Positions 16,701-24,060 of a DNA stretch of 64,000 nucleotides are shown piece by piece; the first letter of the stretch is position 1; every line of letters starts with the position of its first letter. Both the position numbers and the translations under genes were made by a program. The stretch is taken from assembly GCF_042646605.1 (NCBI RefSeq), contig NZ_JBHRUG010000013.1, forward strand, positions 1 to 64,000, read 5' to 3'. Below the pieces are notes generated by a model. It was not told where the DNA came from, did not search any database, and was given only the letters and a program-made list of their open reading frames with translations. The stretch is from Litchfieldella rifensis. Its GTDB lineage: Bacteria > Pseudomonadota > Gammaproteobacteria > Pseudomonadales > Halomonadaceae.

Positions 16701-17554
16701 TCGGGGACGTCGAGGGCGTCCATGTCGTCCGGGTTGCGGTTGACGGAAAAACCGGTGGTGTTGACCACCAGCATGGCGCCCGTCTGCTCGATCAGATGAT
16801 TGACGAAGGCGAGGCAGGCTTCCTCCTTCAGCGACGCCACGGCCACCGCCAGCGGCTCGAGCCCCTGCTCCCGCAGCGCCTCGATCAGGCCGTCCAGCAC
16901 GGCGGTATTGGCGCCTTGCAGGTGACTGCGGTAGAACAACAGCAGACATACCGGGCGCTCGGGGACCTGGGGGATGGAGGAAGTGGTGGAGAGAGGCGAG
17001 TAGAGCAGCGCCGCGGGGATCGCCTTGGGTTCCTGCCAGTCCAGCACCGATCCCCGACACTCGGCGGCGACAAAGCGCAGCAACTGCTCGGCATTGTCCA
17101 CACCGCCCTCTCTCAGGTAGCGCCACACTCGGTGGGCCGACTCGAAAGGCACGTTGGACTCGTCCAGCAAGGCGTCGTCCGGTGCATCGCAACCCGGTAC
17201 CAGGATCAGCTGGCGCCCCTGGCCGGCAGCGGCCCAGGCCAGCAGACGTTCGTGGCCGTAGCGCCAGTAGGCGCTGCCGCCCATCAGCGAGACGATCACC
17301 AGACGCGCCTCTTCCAGCACACGATCCTCGTAGAGATCGTAGGCGGCGGGCTTGACCAGGTTCATCCAGTTCGCGAGCCGTACCGTGGGGCAATCGTCGC
17401 CGATCGTCGAGACCAGCCGATCGACCGCCTGTGCCAGGGCCGACAAGCTGCTGTCGGCGGCTGACAGGATGACGATCTCGGCAGGGCTCTGCTGCAGGTC
17501 GACGATGCCCTCATCATCGACGAAGCCCCCGGGCTTGGCGGCGAAAAGGTGCAT
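13742..17554 (-). CDS. cobN: Cobaltochelatase large subunit
   Basis: 1270 residues, the normal CobN size, with CobN/BchH motifs throughout, such as VALVLANYPNRDGRIGNGVG, HVGKHGNLEWLPGKS, PHFYPFIVNDPGEGAQAKRR and ASRSLAGQAPTIYHADHANP. It inserts cobalt into hydrogenobyrinate a,c-diamide with an ATPase partner; here the partner is probably the ChlI/ChlD fusion protein encoded at 20063-21808, since cobS and cobT are not in the cluster. Its start overlaps the cobW stop by one base (TGATG). Confidence 0.96.
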   Translation of the reverse strand: MHLFAAKPGGFVDDEGIVDLQQSPAEIVILSAADSSLSALAQAVDRLVSTIGDDCPTVRLANWMNLVKPAAYDLYEDRVLEEARLVIVSLMGGSAYWRYGHERLLAWAAAGQGRQLILVPGCDAPDDALLDESNVPFESAHRVWRYLREGGVDNAEQLLRFVAAECRGSVLDWQEPKAIPAALLYSPLSTTSSIPQVPERPVCLLLFYRSHLQGANTAVLDGLIEALREQGLEPLAVAVASLKEEACLAFVNHLIEQTGAMLVVNTTGFSVNRNPDDMDALDVPDSLFVGRPVVLQAILASSTEEDWQAKAAGLHSRDVAMQVVLPEMDGRVITRAVGFKTEAHYSERCQLSVTRHALHPERAAFVAKLARRFCRLRQTPNAAKRVALVLANYPNRDGRIGNGVGLDTPASTVRILRALAAAGYPLSDVPDDGDALIRLLQGAVTNDRRALDQRGCWQSIGLDDYLAWFQTLPEALQEAVCRRWGAPSDDPKCRQGRLMIAGVRLGETFVGIQPERDFSDDPTQTYHDTELVPPHSYLAFYLWLRDHYRVDAVVHVGKHGNLEWLPGKSTALSAECWPDIALGSVPHFYPFIVNDPGEGAQAKRRSQAVIIDHLMPPLARAELYGAMAELEALTDEYYQALGMDPRREALLRERILEHLRRTGIDQELAQTMDGTDDERLLNELDTYLCDIKEAQIRHGLHVLGTLPPPDKLAGTLVAILRLPRGEGPAHRGLLHNLADDLGLREEGGQFDPLTAGAEPWTGPRPRALSELDDAVWRSAADTRERLERLAHRLVTDYVLEPECLAGLARDYPATAELCRYARERLWAAMQRGAEMEIQSLLDGLGGYFVPPGPSGAPSRGRLDTLPTGRNFFSVDNRSIPSPAAWSLGEKSAQAFVERYLQDNGDYPRRLGLSIWGTATMRTGGDDIAQAFALMGVRPVWSLGSQRVIDVEVIPAMLLQRPRVDVTLRVSGFFRDAFPNVIRLFDAAVQAVAEYEEPGNGNTIRAAVRERRQELERQGLSPDAAAREAGYRVFGSKPGEYGTGLNRLIDNRSWDAADDLAEAYLGAGAYAYGQFPESGIAARRAFERQLEGLEAVMQNQDNREHDILDSNSYYEFQGGMANASRSLAGQAPTIYHADHANPAHPRIRTLKEELVRVIRSRVLNPKWIEAMREHGYKGAFEMAATVDYLFAYDATTDLVADYQYAQVSEALVLDRRNQQFLREHNPAALEEMAERLLEAAQRGMWQDPGEQGAALQDLLLQIDEAKETGLP

Positions 17555-18666
17555 CAGGGGGTCGTCGCGATCTCGGCGCTCGCCAGGGCCGCGTGCAGGT
17601 GATGGCCCTTCAGCGCCTTGCCGATGATGACAAGCTGGGTGCGGCGTGGCTCGTCCTGCCCCCAGAGCCGGTCGAAATAGCCGTCCAGGCGCTCCCCCAC
17701 GGCCTGGATCACCCGGCGCATGGGCTTGCCCGGAATGGCCGCGAAGCCCTTGGCCCGATAGATCTCGTGGGTTTTCAGCAGTTGCTGGAGCCTGTCCGCC
17801 AGGACATCGCCATCGACTTCCCCCAGCCGGATCACGCAGGAATCGAAATGATCGTGGGCGTGGTCGTGATGCGCCCCCTCGGCATGATGGCGATCATGGT
17901 GGTTCTCGATGCGGTCGATGCTTTCCTCGCTCGCCGCACCGATGCCCATCAGGGCTTCCAGGTGGGCCGTATCCGTGGCCCGAGTCTGGTTGATAAAAAA
18001 GCTCTGGTCGATAAACAGGGTTTTCACGGATTCCGGCACCCGCTGGGCCACCAGTGCTTCCACCCGCGCCTTGTCGGCCGGCTCAAGCAGGTCGGTCTTG
18101 CTGACCAGCACCAGGTCGGCCGCGCTCAGTTGGTCGTCCAGCAATTCACGCAGGCTGGGATCGTGGTCCAGGCTCTCGTCGGCCCGGCGCTGGGTCTCCA
18201 CCTTATCGACATCGCTCGCATAACGGCCAGCGGCGACGGCCGGCCCGTCGACCACGGTGATGATGGCATCGACGGTGCAATGCTGGCGCACCTCCGGCCA
18301 GTTGAACGCCTGGACCAGTGGCTTGGGCAGGGCCAGGCCGCTGGTTTCGATCAGGATGTGGTCGATATCGTCGCGGCGCGCCACCAGCTTCTTCATCACC
18401 GGCAGGAATTCCTCTTCCACCGTGCAGCAGATGCAGCCGTTCGCCAGCTCGTAGATGCCGCTCTCGGCTTCCACGGCGGAGTCGTCTTCACACCCCAAGG
18501 CGCAGCCGCGCAGCAGACTGGAATCGATATCCTGTTCGCCGAATTCGTTGACGATGACGGCGATGCGCTTGCCGGTGACCTGGCGCAGAATACTGGCCAG
18601 CAGCGTGGTCTTGCCGCTGCCCAGGAAACCGGTCACCACCGTGGCGGGGATCTTGTTCAGTCGCAT
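17554..18666 (-). CDS. cobW: CobW GTPase, metallochaperone-like
   Basis: 370 residues. P-loop GFLGSGKTTLLA at residues 14-25, the metal-binding CICC motif (ANGCICCTVEEE), G4-like VSKTD, and a histidine-rich loop (HHDRHHAEGAHHDHAHDH) before the CobW C-terminal domain. CobW proteins are GTP-dependent cobalt handlers thought to supply cobaltochelatase, which fits its place directly upstream of cobN. Overlaps cobB by ten bases. Confidence 0.94.
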   Translation of the reverse strand: MRLNKIPATVVTGFLGSGKTTLLASILRQVTGKRIAVIVNEFGEQDIDSSLLRGCALGCEDDSAVEAESGIYELANGCICCTVEEEFLPVMKKLVARRDDIDHILIETSGLALPKPLVQAFNWPEVRQHCTVDAIITVVDGPAVAAGRYASDVDKVETQRRADESLDHDPSLRELLDDQLSAADLVLVSKTDLLEPADKARVEALVAQRVPESVKTLFIDQSFFINQTRATDTAHLEALMGIGAASEESIDRIENHHDRHHAEGAHHDHAHDHFDSCVIRLGEVDGDVLADRLQQLLKTHEIYRAKGFAAIPGKPMRRVIQAVGERLDGYFDRLWGQDEPRRTQLVIIGKALKGHHLHAALASAEIATTP

Positions 18667-20066
18667 CCGTGGGATTCCTCAGTCTCGATGGTCTGCCCCG
18701 GGCCCTGCTCGAACAGGCGGGCCACGGCGGCGGGATTGTCAGGGAAGAACAGGTGCAGGTAGGTCGCCGTCAGCCGTCGCTGGCGATAGATGGCCTCCCC
18801 CGGCGCGGGATGGCGCTGGCGCCGGCCGTGGGCGATCGGCTCAGGGGTGCCCTCCGCCACCGAGCGGTGATGGGCATGGCCCCGGATCGGTCCCTCCGGC
18901 AGATCGGCGGTCTGCATCCCCTGGCACCCCCGACGCCCGCGCATGGCGCCATGCCCGGGCAACAGGCCCAGCATGGTGTGGGTCCGGTCGTCGTAGTCCG
19001 TCAGGGTTTCCAGGCAATAGAGCATGCCGCCGCATTCGGCGAGGATGGGCTTGTCCGTGGCAAAGAAGCGGCGGATGTCCTCCCGCATGGATTCATTCGC
19101 CGCCAACGGCGTGGCGTGGAGCTCGGGATAGCCGCCGGGAAGCCAGAGGGCATCGCAGGGCGGCAGGCATTCATCCGTCAACGGTGAGAAACAACGCAGT
19201 GTCGCCCCCATCCGCTCCAGCAGGTCCAGGTTGGCCTGATAGATGAAGCTGAACGCCGCATCCCGCGCCACGGCGATGGTATGGCCGTGAAGGATGGTCC
19301 GGCCGTGAAGCGAAGGTAATGGCTCCATCGCTCCCCCCGGCGCCGCCGCGAAAGTGACCGGCGGCAATTGCAGGAGTGCCTCCGCCAGCCCCTCGGCCAG
19401 CAGCGCCTTGGCACCGGCCTCGAAGCGGCTTTCCAGGTCCTCGCGGATCTCCTCGGCCTGGACCAGCCCCAGGTGCCGTTCGGGCAGGGCCAGGTTGGCA
19501 TTGCGCTCCACTGCCGCCAGCAGAGGAATGGCGGGCGGCAGCGCCGCGTCGATCAGTTCCCGGTGGCGCGGCGAACCGCAGGCGTTGGCGATCAGCCCGG
19601 CGATGCGGATATCGTCACGGAAGCCCACCAGGCCGGCCACCAGCGCCGCCGCGGTCTGGGCCATCCCTTTCACATCCATGACGATGACCATCGGCAAGTC
19701 GAACAAGGCCGCGAGATCGGCGCTGGACGGTTCACCATCGAACAGGCCCATGGCGCCTTCCACCAGGATGAGGTCCGCATTGAGCGCGGCCTCGTACAGG
19801 CGTTGGCGGCAATAGGCCTCGCCGGCCATCCACAGGTCGAGCTGATCGACCGGCTGGCCCGAGGCCTGGGCCAGCACCAGGGGATCCAGGTAATCCGGAC
19901 CGGTCTTGAAGACCCGTACCACCTTGCCCTGGTTGCGCAGTATCCGGGCCAATGCCGCTGTCACCGTGGTCTTGCCCTGCCCCGATGCCGGCGCAGCGAT
20001 AAAGACCGCGGGACAGGTCGCCGCATCGCCACGCCCCCTGTCTCGGCTAGAGTCATGCGCGGTCAT
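18657..20066 (-). CDS. cobB: Hydrogenobyrinate (cobyrinate) a,c-diamide synthase
   Basis: About 469 residues. The N-terminal dethiobiotin-synthetase-like ATPase has APASGQGKTTVTAALAR; VEGAMGLFDGE is typical. The C-terminal class I glutamine amidotransferase has the nucleophile cysteine in LAECGGMLYCLE and a histidine in TYLHLFF. It amidates the a and c side chains before cobalt insertion. The start at 20066 was chosen because it overlaps the upstream stop as ATGA; an upstream ATG at 20084 is possible. Confidence 0.94.
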   Translation of the reverse strand: MTAHDSSRDRGRGDAATCPAVFIAAPASGQGKTTVTAALARILRNQGKVVRVFKTGPDYLDPLVLAQASGQPVDQLDLWMAGEAYCRQRLYEAALNADLILVEGAMGLFDGEPSSADLAALFDLPMVIVMDVKGMAQTAAALVAGLVGFRDDIRIAGLIANACGSPRHRELIDAALPPAIPLLAAVERNANLALPERHLGLVQAEEIREDLESRFEAGAKALLAEGLAEALLQLPPVTFAAAPGGAMEPLPSLHGRTILHGHTIAVARDAAFSFIYQANLDLLERMGATLRCFSPLTDECLPPCDALWLPGGYPELHATPLAANESMREDIRRFFATDKPILAECGGMLYCLETLTDYDDRTHTMLGLLPGHGAMRGRRGCQGMQTADLPEGPIRGHAHHRSVAEGTPEPIAHGRRQRHPAPGEAIYRQRRLTATYLHLFFPDNPAAVARLFEQGPGQTIETEESHGCD

Positions 20067-21808
20067 GTGGCCTCCAGGCTGCACTCTAGGCTGGGCAGGG
20101 GCCGGTACAGCGCACCCAGTTGCTCGGCGATGAGGGCCCCCCGCCCCAGCTTGACGGCGGACTGTTCGGTATCCACGACGACACAGTCACCGAGTGACGG
20201 CAGACCGGCCATGGACTGCCGGGTGCGACCATCGGTGATGAGGTAGGTCCGGACATGCAGGCCGGCTTCCCGTCGCCGCCATTGGCGAATCAGACGCGCC
20301 GCTCGAAGGACGGCTTCGCGGATCGGTGTTCCACCGCCACCATCCGCGGCATCGAGCCGGCTGAGCATGTCCTTGGGCGCGCGTCGCCGTGGCAGGATCG
20401 ACGTGATGCCGTCATTGCCGAAGCCCAGGACCACGATCTGCTCCCGGGCGGCGTAGGCCTGGCGCGCCAGATGGTCGACCAGGCCCTTGGCCCGGCCCAA
20501 CAGACGTTGGCCCAGGGTGGAAGCGGAGGTATCCAGCAGGATGAAATGCAATACCGGCTGCCCGGTGCGGGCCTTGCGATAGCGCAGTTGTTGCCAGGGC
20601 CAGTGCCCCCGGTTGGCAATCAGGGTGCCGAACCAGTCCGGCCGGTCCGCCTCGGCATGCGCCCGGCGCTGCCCCGGTTGGTGCCCCCTGCGCATGCGCG
20701 AGGACGGCGCCGAGGCCGGGTGTTTCGCTCGTGTTCTAGCGGAAAACTCCGGCAAATCCGCTTCCTGCACGCTCACGCTTTTCTGTGCCACCGGCGGCAT
20801 GGCGCCCCACTGCCCCTGCGCTTGCGAGGCACCGGCGTGGTCGCCGCTGGCGGATGGAGCCTCCCTGTCGACGCCAGAGTCCCCTTTCCCAGGGGGAGGA
20901 CGAGGCGTTCCGGGCGGCGTGGGGGGTGTCGTATGTTGAGTCGTACGGCGATGGGCCAGGACCCACGGCTCGACAGTATCCAGGTCCTCCTGGCTCACCG
21001 TGTGTGAGCCTCGCCAGGCGGCATGCGCCTGCGCGGCTCGATGCCAGGTCACATCCGCCCGCAGGCCTTCGACACCAGCGGCCTCGCAACGCACCGCGAT
21101 ATGTTCGTAGATCCAGGGCTCAGTGGCGATCTCGGCCAGCGCCTGCTGCGCTCGCCGGATTCGCTGGGTCAGCGACGCCTGGGTAGCCTCATGGCGCGCG
21201 ACATAGGATTCGGGATCGCGGTCGAAAGTCTCTCTCTCCCGCACGATGGCAATCCGTTCCCGGACGCTCACCACCGCTTCCTGCTCGAGACACAGGCCGA
21301 AACGGTCGAGCAATTGGGGGCGCAGTTCCCCCTCATCCGGATTCATGGTGCCAATCAGGCTAAAGCGCGCGGGATGAGTATGACTGATGCCGTCGCGCTC
21401 GATGATATTGATACCGCTCGCCGCCACATCGAGCAGCAGGTCCACCAGGGTGTCCGGCAGCAGGTTGACCTCGTCGACGTACAGCACGCCGCGATCTGCC
21501 TTGGCCAACAAGCCCTCGTGGAAGGTCGCCTCGCGTTCGGACAGCACCCGTTGAAGGTCCAGGCTGCCGGTCAAGCGATCCTCACTGGCACCCAGCGGCA
21601 GGGTGACGAACGGCGGCCGCCCCCCCTCGGCGTCATCGGGAAGGATCGCCGCCAGCGCCCGCGCCAGGGTGGATTTTGCGCTACCCCGTGGACCGCTGAT
21701 CAGCACGCCGCCCACCCGGGGATTGATGACGTTGAGCAGCAACGCGGTCTTGAGTGCATCCTGGCCGACGACGGCGGCAAAGGGGAACTCAGCCGGGGAC
21801 TGCATCAT
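20063..21808 (-). CDS. ChlI-ChlD fusion ATPase, probable cobaltochelatase partner
   Basis: About 581 residues. The N-terminal AAA+ domain of the ChlI/BchI type has Walker A GPRGSAKSTLARAL (near residue 40), Walker B GVLYVDEVNLLPD and IGTMNPDEGELRPQLLDRFG. A proline-rich linker follows, then a von Willebrand A domain with the MIDAS motif LLDTSAS and GGGGTPIREAV. Magnesium chelatases use separate I and D subunits; the fused form beside cobN, with no cobS or cobT, suggests it energises CobN. No bacteriochlorophyll gene is nearby. The start is uncertain between 21814 (GTG), 21808 and 21805, all overlapping the cbtA end. Confidence 0.88.
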   Translation of the reverse strand: MMQSPAEFPFAAVVGQDALKTALLLNVINPRVGGVLISGPRGSAKSTLARALAAILPDDAEGGRPPFVTLPLGASEDRLTGSLDLQRVLSEREATFHEGLLAKADRGVLYVDEVNLLPDTLVDLLLDVAASGINIIERDGISHTHPARFSLIGTMNPDEGELRPQLLDRFGLCLEQEAVVSVRERIAIVRERETFDRDPESYVARHEATQASLTQRIRRAQQALAEIATEPWIYEHIAVRCEAAGVEGLRADVTWHRAAQAHAAWRGSHTVSQEDLDTVEPWVLAHRRTTQHTTPPTPPGTPRPPPGKGDSGVDREAPSASGDHAGASQAQGQWGAMPPVAQKSVSVQEADLPEFSARTRAKHPASAPSSRMRRGHQPGQRRAHAEADRPDWFGTLIANRGHWPWQQLRYRKARTGQPVLHFILLDTSASTLGQRLLGRAKGLVDHLARQAYAAREQIVVLGFGNDGITSILPRRRAPKDMLSRLDAADGGGGTPIREAVLRAARLIRQWRRREAGLHVRTYLITDGRTRQSMAGLPSLGDCVVVDTEQSAVKLGRGALIAEQLGALYRPLPSLECSLEAT

Positions 21809-22544
21809 GACCACCGGTAAGACGCTTTAGAGCGATGGCACACAGCAGTCCGGCCAGCAGCCAGAAGGCCAGATTGGTGAGACCGGATGCCCAGATGAAC
21901 TCATGGTGCAGTTCGCTCAGCGCAACCACTGCCTGGGGATCCGGATTGGAGAACAGCGGGCCTTCATGGGCAGGCACCCAGGCATAGGGCACCAATAACA
22001 GCGGCAGCCCGAGCCCGCGTTTCCAGCCTCGCGCCAGGATCAGCAGACCCAGGCCGGCCGCGGCCATGGCAACGGTGGCGAGCCACCACAGCTGGCGCGA
22101 CTCGAGAGCGGCGGCCGCTGCCCCGGGGATTTCGGGCGGCAGGCCGAGGGACGGCGCCACGAAAACCACGAGATAGCACAAGCCCCCCACCAGCAGGCCA
22201 CGACCTGCGGTCAGTGCCAGCCGGCCGCGTTCGCGGAGCTGGTTCATGATCACCAGGAGAATGGCGGTAAAGCCGATCCCAGCGAAAATGTTGGAAACGG
22301 CCGTATAGAACAGACGCTCGGCGCCATCGGCCGGCGCCCAGGCCTCCTCGTCATGATGATGGCCGGCCTGGCCAGCGTGGTCATGAGCGTGATGGCCTTC
22401 AGCTGAGGCATGAGGGTCGTCGCTGACTTCATACTGTTCAGCGGCGAGAAGAATCGGGGTGACACCAACGGCCTGCATAGCCGTCAGCGTCAGTCCAAGG
22501 ACAACGCCAATCAGGCAGGCGCACAGCACCAGCGAACGGAACAT
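21789..22544 (-). CDS. cbtA: CbtA cobalt transporter subunit
   Basis: 251 residues with about five hydrophobic segments, starting LVLCACLIGVVLGLTLTA, and a histidine-rich loop (HHAHDHAGQAGHHHDEEAW) near residue 50. SNIFAGIGFTAIL and the conserved ELHHEFIWASGL near the end match the CbtA family, predicted cobalt permeases controlled by B12 riboswitches. Strong GGAGG seven bases before the ATG. Confidence 0.9.
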   Translation of the reverse strand: MFRSLVLCACLIGVVLGLTLTAMQAVGVTPILLAAEQYEVSDDPHASAEGHHAHDHAGQAGHHHDEEAWAPADGAERLFYTAVSNIFAGIGFTAILLVIMNQLRERGRLALTAGRGLLVGGLCYLVVFVAPSLGLPPEIPGAAAAALESRQLWWLATVAMAAAGLGLLILARGWKRGLGLPLLLVPYAWVPAHEGPLFSNPDPQAVVALSELHHEFIWASGLTNLAFWLLAGLLCAIALKRLTGGHDAVPG

Positions 22545-22565
22545 CGGCTTTCCTCCGAAACTGCC

Positions 22566-22757
22566 TCAGTGGCAGGGAAATACGATGGCATGCCGGGTAT
22601 CGTGCGCCGCGTTATGCGCTGCGTTCATCGGCAGGAAACCGACGGCATAGAGGATGAGCGCTCCGAAGAGCACGACAGCCCCCTGCTGGCAGGCAGATGA
22701 CACTTTGGAAGCGGAACGGAAAGTCCGTTGGGAGGAAGATACGGGAGTCGCAGACAT
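22566..22757 (-). CDS. cbtB: CbtB cobalt transporter small subunit
   Basis: 63 residues with one membrane helix (GAVVLFGALILYAVGFLP) and the C-terminal metal-binding segment NAAHDTRHAIVFPCH that defines CbtB. It partners CbtA. GAGG lies eight bases upstream. First gene after the cobalamin riboswitch, so its translation is the likely point of control for the operon. Confidence 0.92.
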   Translation of the reverse strand: MSATPVSSSQRTFRSASKVSSACQQGAVVLFGALILYAVGFLPMNAAHNAAHDTRHAIVFPCH

Positions 22758-22799
22758 GTTGGATCCTCGGTGCCCACCGCACCGTCATTGGATGGAACG

Positions 22800-22987
22800 A
22801 AATGACAGGCCGGTCTCCGGGCTCAAAGAGGACGCATTCAGCAGAATCACGCCATCGCCTGCACCTTCCCGGCATATGCCAGTGGTCTTCGCAGGCTGCT
22901 CTTGTATTACCGTTGCGGGGGCAGCGATGGGATTGGCTGAAAAGCCGCACCATACTTCCCGATTATCCCCTTGAAGCAGGGGCACCT
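22800..22987 (-). promoter_or_regulatory. Cobalamin riboswitch upstream of cbtB
   Basis: On the minus strand the B12-box core CTGCCCCCGCAACGGTAATA lies at 22924-22905, preceded by an AGGTGCCCC/GGGAAG/GGTGCGG region and followed by the conserved GAGCCCGGAGACCGGCCTGTC segment near 22820-22803. The spacing and order match class I cobalamin riboswitches. Between the aptamer and cbtB, GGTGC-GGTGG-GCACC can form a hairpin directly before the cbtB GAGG, consistent with translational control when B12 binds; that part is inference. Confidence 0.93.
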
Positions 22988-23273
22988 GTCTCTTGCAGCC
23001 TGTCTGACTTGACCGATCGTCGCGAGAAATACGGATTTCGAGACAAGTTTATCGATCCGATGAGGCGAATAGCTCGCTATTTAACAAATCGGATCGAATG
23101 AAATTGGCCGAAAGCCCGGGTTTCGCAGCAGATCAGCGTTAAGTCAAGCAGGCTGATGGCGCCATCCTAAAGCAATTGCTGCGAAAGGCGCAATCTGTGG
23201 GCGTGTATCCCTCAAGCCCACCATTGCCTTCCGTGATGGTGCCTTTCACCCCAAGAGAGCAGGAACACGGCCC
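22988..23273. promoter_or_regulatory. Promoter region of the riboswitch-led cob operon
   Basis: No gene in this stretch. It should contain the minus-strand promoter for the cobalamin riboswitch; no specific -35/-10 pair is claimed. Confidence 0.4.
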
Positions 23274-23304
23274 TGTTGGAGCTGCTTTAGCTGCGATTGA
23301 TAGG
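23274..23304 (+). repeat. REP-like hairpin
   Basis: TGTTGGAGCTGCTTTAGCTG plus CGATTGATAGG, identical at 29 of 31 positions to the minus-strand copy at 49664-49634. Confidence 0.6.
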
Positions 23305-23376
23305 TGGGAGTGGCGATGAGTGGCCGCACTGGGGGTGTGCATGCACCCTAATGACGTATAGACGCCTCCTGTGTGG

Positions 23377-23402
23377 CAAAAGGCCGGGGCATGCCCCGGC
23401 CT
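23377..23402 (-). terminator. Terminator after soxG
   Basis: Perfect palindrome AGGCCGGGGCATGCCCCGGCCT at 23381-23402, followed on the minus strand by TTTT. It lies five bases after the soxG stop and closes the glyA-sox operon. Confidence 0.85.
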
Positions 23403-23407
23403 GACAC

Positions 23408-24060
23408 TCATTTTGCGACGCCGATGCCGTATTCCTCGCCGGCATCCAGCAGCCAGCGATAGCAGTAGTCGGCGAAGCTGCGCCGGATCACCAGTTCCCA
23501 GCGGTCCTCGCTGGGGCGGCGCACGATGGCCGTGGCCTTGGCGAAGACCGTGGTCACGCCCTTGCCGACCGGGAAGTGGCTGGGGTGGACGTCATAGATC
23601 ACCGACTTCATCAGCACTTCGCGGGCCTTCTCGCCGGATAGCTCCAGTACGGTCTGGCCGCCGCCGANNNNNNNNNNAAGTGGGCATCGCCGAGACGTGC
23701 ACGCAGGCGGTTCTCTAGCTCGAACTCCTCGCCAGCGGGGACAATGACCAGCCATTCGTCGGGCGACAGCCATTGGATGGAGCGTTCGCCGGAAGCATCG
23801 AGCGCGAGCCCCTGGGGCTGGCCGGGCAGAGTGATCCCCAACTCCTCACGCAGCGCTTCGTCGAGGACGATAGTACCGCCGCGCAGGATCAAGTGGCCGA
23901 GCAATGGCCGCTCGCGCAATACAGCCCCTCTCCTACCGTCAGAAGCCGGAGTCGGAGCCTTGGAACGCTGGTACGAGTAGGCCAGTGGCGATTCGACCGC
24001 CACCGATATTTCGGGGTGCGTATCGAAGGTTTTGATGTTTTGGGCAACCGAATTAGGCAT
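23408..24060 (-). CDS. soxG: Sarcosine oxidase gamma subunit, interrupted by assembly gap
   Basis: SoxG of heterotetrameric sarcosine oxidase. The N-terminal part (from MPNSVAQNIKTFD) includes ALDASGERSIQWLSPDEWL and the C-terminal part includes TVLELSGEKAREVLMKSVIY and WELVIRRSFADYCYRWLLDAG, both typical. Ten N bases at 23668-23677 separate them, and as written the two halves are in different frames; the true missing length must be two more than a multiple of three. The break is therefore an assembly artefact, not evidence of a pseudogene. The start overlaps the soxA stop by eight bases. Gamma is the smallest large-complex partner of alpha and beta. Confidence 0.88.
23668..23677. other. Run of ten N bases (assembly gap)
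   Basis: Unresolved bases inside soxG. Reading frame continuity implies that the real missing length is not ten. Confidence 0.99.

Noticed and set aside
23408..24060. soxG as a pseudogene
   Set aside because: The frame break falls exactly at the run of N bases and both halves are well conserved.
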